This document shows, piece by piece, positions 42,871 to 50,985 of a stretch of 64,000 nucleotides of DNA (its first letter is position 1; the number at the start of each line of letters is the position of its first letter). The stretch comes from Serratia inhibens. Its GTDB lineage: Bacteria > Pseudomonadota > Gammaproteobacteria > Enterobacterales > Enterobacteriaceae. The position numbers and the translations under genes are program-made. The notes beneath the pieces were generated by a model that was given only the letters and a program-made list of their open reading frames with translations, did no database searches and had not been told where the DNA came from. The DNA is taken from the NCBI RefSeq assembly GCF_003591175.1, contig NZ_QYYG01000009.1:62001-126000 (forward strand), written 5' to 3'.

Positions 42871-43923
42871 ATGAAAACGGTAAAATTAAATCAACGAGTT
42901 GTGATTTATTGTGGCCTGCTTTGCGCCGCTATGTTCAGCACACCGCAGGTACAAGCTGCCTTTGGCCAATGCAGGCCGATAGGAGGAACTCATCAATTTT
43001 CATTTATGTTTGCGCCTACGCTGAGCAGGCCGGAACAGAACATCACCGGCATGGTGATTAAGAATGCGTCCGGCAATAACTGGAATCTGAGCGATGCCTA
43101 CGATGTGCAGTGCGAATGCACTAACCGCACGGCTTCTTATGTTACCGCCCGGTCGAGTCTGCCGGTGCAAAACCATGTAGAGGGTCCTTTAACCTATTAC
43201 GTGCTGAATGAATATCTGGCAGTGGCCAGTGAGGTTTATATTGGCGGCAATCTGCAAGAGTATATCCCGACGCCTTTCAACAATATTTCCAATCGAAAAA
43301 CGGAGCTGGAGCCCGGTGAAAGCTGTGCGAGAGCGCCTTATAGCAGCGGTGCCAGGGGACGAGTTCATCTCTATTTTCGCCGGCCTTTTGTCGGCCAGAC
43401 CATCATCCCCAGTACCCGACTGGTCGAGAACTATGTCTCGGTGGTCAATGGGGTGAGCAGCGTTATCCCGGTATCAACGGTCACGATGAGCGGTGTGGTG
43501 ACGGTGCCGCAAAATTGCGAAATCAGCCCGCAGACGGTGATGATTGATTTTGGCGACATTCTGTCTACTGATTTTCAGACCAAAGGAAATATGCCGCCTA
43601 ATTTTACCCCGCATCAGAAGGAACTGACTCTGGCCTGTCGCAATATTTCCGCAGGGGTCAAGATCAGTCTGTCATTCAGAGGGGAAGCCGACAGCAATAT
43701 GCCCGATGCGCTGAAGACCACTAACGGCAGTATAGGGGTAATGATTAAGGATCGGTCCGGTAATTCGGTTTTGCCGCAAAACGGGCGTCTGGCCGTTGAT
43801 TTCAACTACCCCAGCCAGAGTGGCAGCACCAGGTTCAGTGCGTATCCGGTCAATACCACCGGGCAGATGCCTGCCGTAGGTAAATTCAATGCGACGGCGA
43901 CCATTCAGGCAGAGATTCAATAA
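42871..43923 (+). CDS. putative tip adhesin
   Basis: 350-residue two-domain fimbrial protein. Signal peptide to about residue 30 (VQA-AF), then an N-terminal domain of roughly 170 residues with its own cysteines (GQCRPIGG, VQCECTN, ESCAR), followed by a pilin domain with Cys pair (PQNCEISP, LACRNIS) and C-terminal beta strand (FNATATIQAEIQ). Length and architecture match tip adhesins such as FimH/MrkD. The receptor cannot be predicted. ATG 42871 lies 10 bases after the usher stop. Confidence 0.85.
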   Translation: MKTVKLNQRVVIYCGLLCAAMFSTPQVQAAFGQCRPIGGTHQFSFMFAPTLSRPEQNITGMVIKNASGNNWNLSDAYDVQCECTNRTASYVTARSSLPVQNHVEGPLTYYVLNEYLAVASEVYIGGNLQEYIPTPFNNISNRKTELEPGESCARAPYSSGARGRVHLYFRRPFVGQTIIPSTRLVENYVSVVNGVSSVIPVSTVTMSGVVTVPQNCEISPQTVMIDFGDILSTDFQTKGNMPPNFTPHQKELTLACRNISAGVKISLSFRGEADSNMPDALKTTNGSIGVMIKDRSGNSVLPQNGRLAVDFNYPSQSGSTRFSAYPVNTTGQMPAVGKFNATATIQAEIQ

Positions 43924-43974
43924 GTGGATTTTTAACCGTGGGGGAATTGTGTCCTCAAAGAAAAGGAGAGCGTG

Positions 43975-44496
43975 ATGTTTAATGGCTTGAGTGGAATAAG
44001 CCGGGCGCTGGTCATTGCCGGCATTTTTCAGGTGGCGTTTCCGGTTGCGGCGGCAAAGTTACAGATAACCGGCACCATCAAAGCGGCGCCTTGCGTTGTC
44101 GATGGTGCAAACAGCAACATTCAGGTAAATCTCGGCGACAATATTTCTGCCGCTATCCTGGGGAGAGCCGGTTCCGGCAGCGAATGGATCGAGTTTCCGC
44201 TAACGCTGAAAAACTGCCCGACCACCACCACCTCGGCGACAGCGACTTTCAGCGGTTCGGAAGCGGAAGAGGGGGCCGATTTATATAAAAGCGTCGGCAC
44301 ATCGCGCAGGGTACAAATCGAGTTGCAAAGCCAAAGCGGTGCCAATCTGGGTAACAATAAAAGCATGGCGCAGTTGGTCAACCCACTGACGCACGAGGCC
44401 ATATTCAATCTTCGGGCCCGAGCGTACAGCGTTAATGGTGGCGCCACGCCCGGCAGTATTGATGGCGTACTGCAGATTGCCTTTGTCTATGAGTAG
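43975..44496 (+). CDS. minor fimbrial subunit
   Basis: 173-residue pilin-like protein with signal peptide (to about VAAA-KL), cysteine pair (AAPCVVDG, LKNCPTTT) and pilin C-terminal strand (GVLQIAFVYE). Resembles the major pilin in spacing but is diverged; probably a minor or adaptor subunit. AAAAGGAG precedes ATG 43975. Last structural gene of the operon. Confidence 0.88.
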   Translation: MFNGLSGISRALVIAGIFQVAFPVAAAKLQITGTIKAAPCVVDGANSNIQVNLGDNISAAILGRAGSGSEWIEFPLTLKNCPTTTTSATATFSGSEAEEGADLYKSVGTSRRVQIELQSQSGANLGNNKSMAQLVNPLTHEAIFNLRARAYSVNGGATPGSIDGVLQIAFVYE

Positions 44497-44632
44497 GCAT
44501 CCGATCGGCGAGTTTATCGTGCCAGTGTTCTTGACTGTCGGCTGCCGATGCGGAAGACCGGTGTTGCCCGGTGATGTTTTCCAGGCACGAATGGCTGACG
44601 AGGGATCGTTATAGCAAAGTTAAGGTGATGAT

Positions 44633-45337
44633 ATGAATATCAATTATCAACACGGTCATACGTCGGGTGCAGAGGGTTTACGCGATAAAAAAAATGGCAC
44701 CGTAGTCATTATGGAGCCATGCCCAATCACTGCGTTAGGGATTGGCAATCGATTGACCGAGTTCTGTGATTATCAAAAGGACAGCATTCTGCAAGTGAGG
44801 AGTCTTGCCGAGTTAAAGCCCGTGTTAGCCCTACATCAGCCACGATTGTTAATTATGGAGCTGTGCGGCAAGTCGGAGTCCGTATTGGATGGCTTGCGGC
44901 TGATCGCCGATATGCATGATCAGGTACCTCATACCACGTTACTGGTATGCACGGCGCTGGATGAGCCCAGAGTACTGCGGCAAGTGATCGCCTCTGGCGT
45001 CCGCGGCATGATGTTGAAACAGGAGCCTGCCGTCGCGCTGGATCATTGCGTAAAGCAGGTTTTAGCCGGAGAAAAGGGTTTCAGCCATCGCATCCGCCAG
45101 CGAGGGTTGCATGAAGCGGCTGCGGAGAAGCCCCTGACGGCGCGGGAACTGGATGTATTGACCCAGCTATTTTCCGGCAAAAGCGTAACCAATGTGGCCT
45201 TGACGCTGTGCCGCGATATCCGCACCGTCAGTACGCACAAGCGTAATGCCATGTTAAAACTGGGTTTTCATAATGATGGCGAGCTTTATCTTCAGGGGAA
45301 ATGGATGGCTATGAATGGCCCGTCCTTTGTTCGTTAA
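44633..45337 (+). CDS. LuxR-type regulator with RcsB-like receiver (1)
   Basis: 234 residues. The N-terminal receiver-like domain reads VVIMEPCPITALGIGNRL and LLIMELCGKSE; the phospho-acceptor Asp of RcsB/FimZ is replaced by Glu76. The C-terminal LuxR helix-turn-helix is LTARELDVLTQLFSGKSVTNVALTL with RTVSTHKRNAMLKLG. It probably regulates this fimbrial operon, as FimZ-like proteins do. A second, related gene follows. Confidence 0.85.
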   Translation: MNINYQHGHTSGAEGLRDKKNGTVVIMEPCPITALGIGNRLTEFCDYQKDSILQVRSLAELKPVLALHQPRLLIMELCGKSESVLDGLRLIADMHDQVPHTTLLVCTALDEPRVLRQVIASGVRGMMLKQEPAVALDHCVKQVLAGEKGFSHRIRQRGLHEAAAEKPLTARELDVLTQLFSGKSVTNVALTLCRDIRTVSTHKRNAMLKLGFHNDGELYLQGKWMAMNGPSFVR

Positions 45338-45395
45338 GGGTGTCCACTGGGCTGCGTTTTAATGTAGCAGGATTGAAGGAAGACAGGAGCGGGAT

Positions 45396-46124
45396 ATGCA
45401 TATTTCATGTCATCAACCAGTCAGCATCGCGCTAATGGATGGTTGCCCATTGACGCTTGATGGATTGGCAAGCTTTATGGGGACACTCCCGACTCAGGGA
45501 AAGATTGTGGTACGGGAAACCAGTATGAGAGAGGCTGTCGATGGCGTTATCTACCAACAGGCCGATGTCTTGATCGCTGAATTGCAGGGTGCAGACGAGA
45601 CGGCTGCGCAGGGGCGAGAGATGCTGCTTGACCTGTGCGCTCAGTTACCGGCCTTACGGGTGGTGGCTTATACCCGTAGCCAAAGCGTTGAAGAGCTTGC
45701 TTTGCTGTTGCGCCAGCCGGCTATCAGCATTGTAGCGAGGGATGATGCGTTGCCGTTGGTTGCGGGTTTTTTCAACCGGGTGTTGAGCGGCGAGCGAGTA
45801 TTAAGCCCGCAGATTGGTACCTGTCTGGCGCGTACCTCCGTGCGAGAAACGACGGTAACGCGCGAGCTGACCCGTTGTGAAAGCGATGTTCTGGCCTTTT
45901 TGTTTAACGGCATGAGTTTGCGGGAGATTGCCGAGTTGCAGCGGCGCAGCATCAAAACCATCAGTGCACACAAGTGCAGTGCCATGCGTAAGCTGAAAGT
46001 GTCGAACGACAGCGAACTGTTTTCACTGCACGGCAAAATTACCGCCGGCCTGCCGGAGAGTGGCGGAGAAGTACGCAGCGTTAAGACGTGCGTTGGTGCG
46101 CCGACGCGTTTCTGGCAGCAGTGA
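45396..46124 (+). CDS. LuxR-type regulator with RcsB-like receiver (2)
   Basis: 242 residues, paralogous to the gene before it. Receiver-like domain with IALMDGCPLTLDGL and VLIAELQGADE, again Glu (residue 62) where Asp is expected; LuxR DNA-binding domain LTRCESDVLAFLFNGMSLREIAELQ plus KTISAHKCSAMRKL. The pair may act as homo- or heterodimers, as RcsB does with BglJ or GadE. ATG 45396 follows AGGAGCGGG. Confidence 0.85.
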   Translation: MHISCHQPVSIALMDGCPLTLDGLASFMGTLPTQGKIVVRETSMREAVDGVIYQQADVLIAELQGADETAAQGREMLLDLCAQLPALRVVAYTRSQSVEELALLLRQPAISIVARDDALPLVAGFFNRVLSGERVLSPQIGTCLARTSVRETTVTRELTRCESDVLAFLFNGMSLREIAELQRRSIKTISAHKCSAMRKLKVSNDSELFSLHGKITAGLPESGGEVRSVKTCVGAPTRFWQQ

Positions 46125-46149
46125 AAGAATCGCAGCGGCAATGATAAGC

Positions 46150-46178
46150 TGCGGGAAAAAGCTGCGCTCCGCATTTTT
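46150..46178 (+). terminator. possible end of the fimbrial operon
   Basis: Short stem TGCGG (46150-46154) / CCGCA (46169-46173) followed by TTTTT. A larger imperfect stem (46186-46198 with 46222-46233) follows between the convergent genes and may help. Confidence 0.4.
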
Positions 46179-46260
46179 CAAATGAAATGCCCCTGAAGAG
46201 ATGTATTTCATGGTGTTTCTCCTTCGGGGCATTCAGTCTCTATTTTTCATTGTTTTTATA

Positions 46261-46812
46261 TCAAATATTGATAATTCTGAATCGTTCTACGTTAGTGGCA
46301 GTATAAATTACGGTGTTCTGAATGTTTTTATGCCCCAGATAATCCTGGATCAGGCGCGTATCTATCCCTCGGTCAGCCAAGGCATAGCCGCAGGAGTGGC
46401 GAAGCATGTGAGGATGCACTTGAACGCTAATGCCGGCCATTTCACCGTACATTCGCATCAGCCGATACAGCTGTTGCCGCGATATTTGCCCGCCGTGGCG
46501 TGACAAAAACAACCACTGGCTATCGGCTTCAAGGTAGCCTGACCTTAGGCCAAGCCACTTCAACAAGGCATTGCGCTCTCGGGGTTGTATGGGGTGCTGA
46601 ACGGAAAATCCATTTTTCAACCGGAATATATGCACCCGATTAGTTGTAAGATCAATATCCTGTAAACGTAATGAACGGAGTTCGCTGACCCGTAAACCAT
46701 GAATAAAACACATCAGTAGCAGACAACGGTCCCGAATACTGTTTTTACCCTCAGGAACGGCGGAGATAAGTTGCTCAATTTCAACCTGGCTGAGAAATTT
46801 CCGTTTCTTCAT
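46261..46812 (-). CDS. FimB/FimE-type tyrosine recombinase (right)
   Basis: 183-residue small tyrosine recombinase, paralogue of the one at 37894. Catalytic residues: Arg in HGLRVSELRS, Lys in RLKNGFS, His/Arg in HPHMLRHSCG, His in YLGHKNIQ, Tyr in NTVIYT. Start ATG 46812 (MKKRKFLSQVEIEQL). It lies at the far end of the operon in the opposite direction, so the two recombinases point toward each other across the fimbrial genes, unlike tandem fimB-fimE of E. coli. Whether it acts on the 38476-38777 switch is not shown. Confidence 0.9.
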   Translation of the reverse strand: MKKRKFLSQVEIEQLISAVPEGKNSIRDRCLLLMCFIHGLRVSELRSLRLQDIDLTTNRVHIFRLKNGFSVQHPIQPRERNALLKWLGLRSGYLEADSQWLFLSRHGGQISRQQLYRLMRMYGEMAGISVQVHPHMLRHSCGYALADRGIDTRLIQDYLGHKNIQNTVIYTATNVERFRIINI

Positions 46813-47209
46813 TTTAATTACCTGGGCTATTAACGTTGACGGGGTTTTAATTGGTCGGTTTTTATTAAAGCACTTAACGCAGAGTGACGGCAAAGAAAAT
46901 AAAATCACTTCAAGGTGTTAATGGTAAATTCATATATTTATTTTATTTCTATTTTTGCAGTGAATGTTTTTTTATATTTCTTATTGATAAATAGAGAGGG
47001 CTTTTTGAGTGGTAGCGCGCATTTATATTTCCATTAATTCAATTTAGTACTCTGCGGCAGGATATCCGTATGGAATATTTCTGATACCCATGCTGCCTGG
47101 ATGGGGATGTTTTCTCCCTGTGTCGCAAGTGATATGAGAATTATTATTGATATCATTCTCTCGCCGCTTACAATGCCTGCCATCTCGGTTTGCAGGGTAA
47201 GGGTTTTTC
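46813..47209. other. intergenic region between recombinase and yojI
   Basis: 397 bases, AT-rich. Divergent promoters must lie here. I searched for a second copy of the switch repeat and saw none. Confidence 0.5.
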
Positions 47210-48862
47210 ATGGAGTTGCTACGGGTGGTTTACCGCCAGTATCGTTGGCCGTTTCTGGCGGTAATGGCGTTGACTATGGCTAGCGCGGCGCTGGGCATCG
47301 GCATCATCGCCTTTATCAATCTGCGGTTGATGGCAGCGGCGGGCAATCCACTGACTGTGCTGCCGGAGTTCCTTGGGCTACTGGCTTTGTTGCTGGCGGT
47401 GACGCTGGGATCGCAGTTGGCGCTGACCACGCTTGGCCATCATTTCGTATTCCGGCTGCGCGGCCAACTGGTGAAGCGGATCCTGGATACCCCTATTGAA
47501 CGGATTGAGCAATTGGGCAGCGCTTCTCTATTGGCGAGCCTGGCCAGCGACATACGCAATATCACTCTGGCTTTCGTCCGTCTGCCGGAACTGGTGCAAG
47601 GGGTGATTCTGACGCTGGGATCTGCGGCCTATCTGGGCTGGCTTTCACTGCAGATGCTGGCAGTGACCGCTGTCTGGGTGGCGGTGACGGTTTTTGGCAG
47701 CGGGTATCTGGTATCGCGAGTGTATCGTCATCTGAGCAGCGTGCGTGAGGCGGAAGAGTGCCTTTACCAACATTATCAGTCTGCCATTGACGGCCGTAAA
47801 GAACTGGCGCTAAACCGTGACCGCGCGAAGGCGCTCTATCAACAGGCTTACCGGCCGGATGCTGAAGGCTACCGTTACCATATTATTCGTGCCGATACCT
47901 TCCATCTCAGCGCGGTAAACTGGTCGAATATCATGATGCTGGGCGCTATTGGCCTGGTGTTCTACATGGCCAACAGCCTGGGCTGGGCGGATACCGCCGT
48001 TGCCGCTACCTATTCACTGACGCTGTTATTTTTGCGCACGCCATTGCTGCAAGCGGTAGGGGCTTTCCCGATGCTGATGGGGGCAGAAGTGGCTTTCAAC
48101 AAGATCAAATCCCTGCGGCTTGCCGATTATCAGCCGGCATTTCCAACCGTCGCCGCCAAAGCCTGGCAAACGCTGGAACTGCGCGACATCGTATTCCATC
48201 ACGGTGCGACGGAGCAGAAAGCCGGATTTGCCGTTGGGCCTGTCTCCCTGACGTTGCGCCGGGGAGAATTGGTGTTTCTGATTGGCGGCAATGGCAGCGG
48301 AAAATCAACGCTTGCGATGTTGCTGACCGGTCTGTATCAGCCGGTCAGCGGGCAGATCCTGCTGGATGGCGTGGTACAGGAAGCATCGGACATGCACGAC
48401 TACCGCCGTTTGTTTTCCGCCATTTTTACCGATTTTCATCCGTTCCACCATTTGCAGGGGCCGGATGGCCGCCAGCCTGATGCCGAATTGGTGGAACTTT
48501 GGCTTAACCGGTTGAACATGAAAAACAAACTGGAATTTGACGGCCAGCGAGTGACCAATCCGCAGCTGTCGCAAGGGCAGCGTAAACGCCTGGCTTTGCT
48601 GCTGGCGGTGGCAGAACAGCGGGATATCTTGCTACTGGACGAATGGGCAGCGGATCAGGATCCGCAATTTCGTCGTATCTTCTATCGCGAGTTGTTACCG
48701 CAACTGCGTGAGTTGGGCAAAACGGTATTTGCCATCAGCCATGACGACCACTATTTCGAACAGGCCGATCGGCTGTTGCAAATGCGCGATGGGCATCTGA
48801 TTGAACTGTCGGGCAGCGAGCGTGATCACGCCAGTAAGGACTCAGTTATGCAGATTAGCTGA
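47210..48862 (+). CDS. yojI: YojI-like peptide-efflux ABC transporter
   Basis: 550-residue ABC half-transporter of the cyclic-peptide exporter (PvdE/SyrD) type. The N-terminus [21 protein letters not shown] and the block [24 protein letters not shown] match E. coli YojI closely. Six membrane helices, then ATPase motifs [24 protein letters not shown] and [14 protein letters not shown]. coli YojI exports microcin J25 with TolC. Native role uncertain. It follows the fimbrial locus without obvious link. Confidence 0.92.
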   Translation: MELLRVVYRQYRWPFLAVMALTMASAALGIGIIAFINLRLMAAAGNPLTVLPEFLGLLALLLAVTLGSQLALTTLGHHFVFRLRGQLVKRILDTPIERIEQLGSASLLASLASDIRNITLAFVRLPELVQGVILTLGSAAYLGWLSLQMLAVTAVWVAVTVFGSGYLVSRVYRHLSSVREAEECLYQHYQSAIDGRKELALNRDRAKALYQQAYRPDAEGYRYHIIRADTFHLSAVNWSNIMMLGAIGLVFYMANSLGWADTAVAATYSLTLLFLRTPLLQAVGAFPMLMGAEVAFNKIKSLRLADYQPAFPTVAAKAWQTLELRDIVFHHGATEQKAGFAVGPVSLTLRRGELVFLIGGNGSGKSTLAMLLTGLYQPVSGQILLDGVVQEASDMHDYRRLFSAIFTDFHPFHHLQGPDGRQPDAELVELWLNRLNMKNKLEFDGQRVTNPQLSQGQRKRLALLLAVAEQRDILLLDEWAADQDPQFRRIFYRELLPQLRELGKTVFAISHDDHYFEQADRLLQMRDGHLIELSGSERDHASKDSVMQIS

Positions 48863-48876
48863 TCTATCTCACTCCT

Positions 48877-48901
48877 TTCAGGCCGGTTTACGCGGCCTGA
48901 A
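48877..48901 (+). terminator. hairpin after yojI
   Basis: TTCAGGCCG (48877-48885) and CGGCCTGAA (48893-48901), loop of 7; followed by TTAAGG, no U-run. Confidence 0.55.
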
Positions 48902-49250
48902 TTAAGGGTTCAGTCGCTCGAGCCGCAGCGAAAGTTCTCTTCTTCATTTCTCTTTACCGCCAAACCCCCCGCCAATTTAGGTTAAATCCAGCCATTTGTT
49001 TTAATAATAATTCATTTACTGATGGTTTGATTTTGATCGTTTTTATCGTGTCACACTATCTGGATACTGATAGGTGGGTTGTTGTTAGCCTGTGCCTTGT
49101 GAAGTGTGGCGTTGTCGTTTAATGCAAGGTCGCTATTCGGCGTGTCAGCGTGCTTTCTTGAAATCGCCATGCGAATAAAGCGTTCCATTGATTGTTAAAA
49201 CTTATCAATGATTATTGTTCAATCAACTTAATCTATTGGTGAGGTGAGGC
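48902..49250. other. intergenic region upstream of two small genes
   Basis: About 350 bases, AT-rich, no gene seen. Should contain the promoter for the small gene pair. Confidence 0.4.
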
Positions 49251-49367
49251 GTGATAAGGAAGGATGTGAGGGATATCAAACGTAAGGCCTGGTTGTGCGT
49301 GTTTATCGGCTGCGGGGTGTTTTGGCTGAGTGTAGCCGCCGTGATTTATGGGTTGCTGATGATTTAG
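49251..49367 (+). CDS. YmiA-family small membrane protein
   Basis: 38-residue protein too short for usual gene finders: a basic N-terminal stretch (RDIKRKAWLCVFIG) then one membrane helix (CGVFWLSVAAVIYGLLMI). The KRKAWL-V-F-G---FW pattern is that of E. coli YmiA. GTG start at 49251 with GAGGTGAGG just upstream. It is followed after 11 bases by another small gene, as ymiA is in E. coli. Function unknown. Confidence 0.7.
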   Translation: MIRKDVRDIKRKAWLCVFIGCGVFWLSVAAVIYGLLMI

Positions 49368-49378
49368 GAAGTATGTCG

Positions 49379-49552
49379 ATGGGCAAAAAACGTGTTGAAA
49401 ATGGAAAGAGCGCCAAAGAGCGCAGTCTTGCCAAGATACCGCCTCGCTGGCAGTTGAGCGCCGCACAGCGCGATTTTATTGACGATCTTTGGCAAGCGGA
49501 CGGCCCGGATTCTGTGCCGGCGCTACCCATTCGCCACGACGTTAGCGGATGA
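49379..49552 (+). CDS. small soluble protein following the YmiA-like gene
   Basis: 57-residue, mostly polar protein: basic first half (MGKKRVENGKSAKERSLAK), then a short conserved-looking part (LSAAQRDFIDDLWQADGP). AGGAAG lies 7 bases before ATG 49379, which I prefer over ATG 49373. Possibly the YciX-like partner of YmiA, but I cannot confirm. Its last 11 bases overlap the 3' end of the convergent MFS gene. Confidence 0.6.
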   Translation: MGKKRVENGKSAKERSLAKIPPRWQLSAAQRDFIDDLWQADGPDSVPALPIRHDVSG

Positions 49553-50762
49553 TGCGATTACGCCCGGCGAGAACGCCAAACAGCATTTGCAGCAGGGTCA
49601 GGCCCAGCAGGATACTCAGCGGCAATTGCCAGCCTTGGGTCAGGTCGTGCAGCATGCCGAACAGCGTTGGGCCTAGCGCCGCCAGTAAATAGCCTACCGA
49701 TTGCGCCATGCCTGACAGCTGCGTAGCCTGGTGTTGATGCCCGCTGCGCAAGCCAAAGAATGACAGCGCCAGCACCAAAGAACTTCCCGCCCCCAATCCG
49801 GCAAAGATTAACCATATCAGCGAGTTTTCCGGCAGCAGCAGCAGGCCGGTAACGCCAATAAAAATCAGCGACGAACTGCAAAATGCGATGGCGCGTTGAT
49901 CGCGCGCGCGCGGCAGAATAAATACCATGACGAAGTTGGCGGCGATCGCCACCATCTGGTAAATAAACAGTTCGAAACCCGCCTGTTGCGGCGAGGTGCC
50001 GTGGCTGGCGGCAAAGGCGCTGAACCAACCGATAATGGTGTAGAAGGTGATGGACTGTAAGCCCATAAACAGCGCCACCTGCCACCCGAGCGCGCTGCCC
50101 CATGGCGAGCGGGACAGCGTCAAAGAGACCTGTTGCGTATCACCGGCCGTCGAAGCCGGTGGGCGGCGCAACTGCGGCAGCCAGACAATCAGCGCCAACA
50201 GGGTGGGCAGGCTCCAGCACAGCAGAGAGAAACGCCAGCCGAGGTTATTCAGTGACGCCAGCGGCACCGCCAGGCCGGATGCGGTAGCGGCAGCCAGCGA
50301 CATCACCGCCGCATAGCCGGCAATCATGGCGGCGGCGCGGCTCGGGAAGTCGCGCTTTACCAGCGTTGGCAACACCACGTTGGCAAACGCGATGGCGGCG
50401 CCGATCAATACACTGCCTGACCACAGCATGCCGTTTTGCGGCAGGGAGCGCAGTACGATGCCCGCCACCAGCAGCAGCAGAGCCATGCCCAACGTGCGTT
50501 CAATGCCGATTCTTTTGGCCAGGCCCGGCGTTAGCGGCGATAAGACGGCAAACAGGATCAACGGCAGCGAGTTGAGCAAGCCGGCTGCAGTGGCGGACAG
50601 CATCAGCTGTTGCTGGATCTGTTCCAGTAACGGGCCCACGCTGGTCAGCGCGGCGCGCAGGTTAGCGGCGATCAGCATGATGCCGGTAATCAGCAATAAG
50701 GGGTGGCGTAAACGGCTGCGCTTCGTGGCGGCAGATTTTGGGGATAACGCGGAGTGTGGCAT
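49542..50762 (-). CDS. CynX/NimT-family MFS transporter
   Basis: 406-residue major facilitator with about 12 hydrophobic helices. Start MPHSALSPKSAA at ATG 50762 with GAGGAATTC upstream. Helix 1 text LLLITGIMLIAANLRAALTSVGPLL and SLPLILFAVLSPLTPGLAKRIG match the CynX/NimT (cyanate/nitroimidazole) group. No cyn genes are nearby, so the substrate is open. Confidence 0.85.
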   Translation of the reverse strand: MPHSALSPKSAATKRSRLRHPLLLITGIMLIAANLRAALTSVGPLLEQIQQQLMLSATAAGLLNSLPLILFAVLSPLTPGLAKRIGIERTLGMALLLLVAGIVLRSLPQNGMLWSGSVLIGAAIAFANVVLPTLVKRDFPSRAAAMIAGYAAVMSLAAATASGLAVPLASLNNLGWRFSLLCWSLPTLLALIVWLPQLRRPPASTAGDTQQVSLTLSRSPWGSALGWQVALFMGLQSITFYTIIGWFSAFAASHGTSPQQAGFELFIYQMVAIAANFVMVFILPRARDQRAIAFCSSSLIFIGVTGLLLLPENSLIWLIFAGLGAGSSLVLALSFFGLRSGHQHQATQLSGMAQSVGYLLAALGPTLFGMLHDLTQGWQLPLSILLGLTLLQMLFGVLAGRNRIIR

Positions 50763-50985
50763 GAATTCCTCGCACCAGCATGCAGCCAATCAATGCTGCA
50801 AGACATGATACGTTGATTGACGTTAACGCTTACGTACCGGCAGGGTACCGATATCTGCGCGCAAGTGTAGGGAAGAACGGACGGCCTGACAAGGGGCGCT
50901 TAACCGGCGCGTACGGGATCTGCCGTTCAGCGATCCCGAATGCCCGATGAGCGGGAAGACCGCTCATCGGGCCGCAATCGCTTCG

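Noticed and set aside
46186-46233. inverted repeat near the right recombinase as a second invertible switch
   Set aside because: The arms are only ~23 bases apart and no promoter fits between them; it is a hairpin between convergent genes. The 11-base switch repeat is not repeated there.
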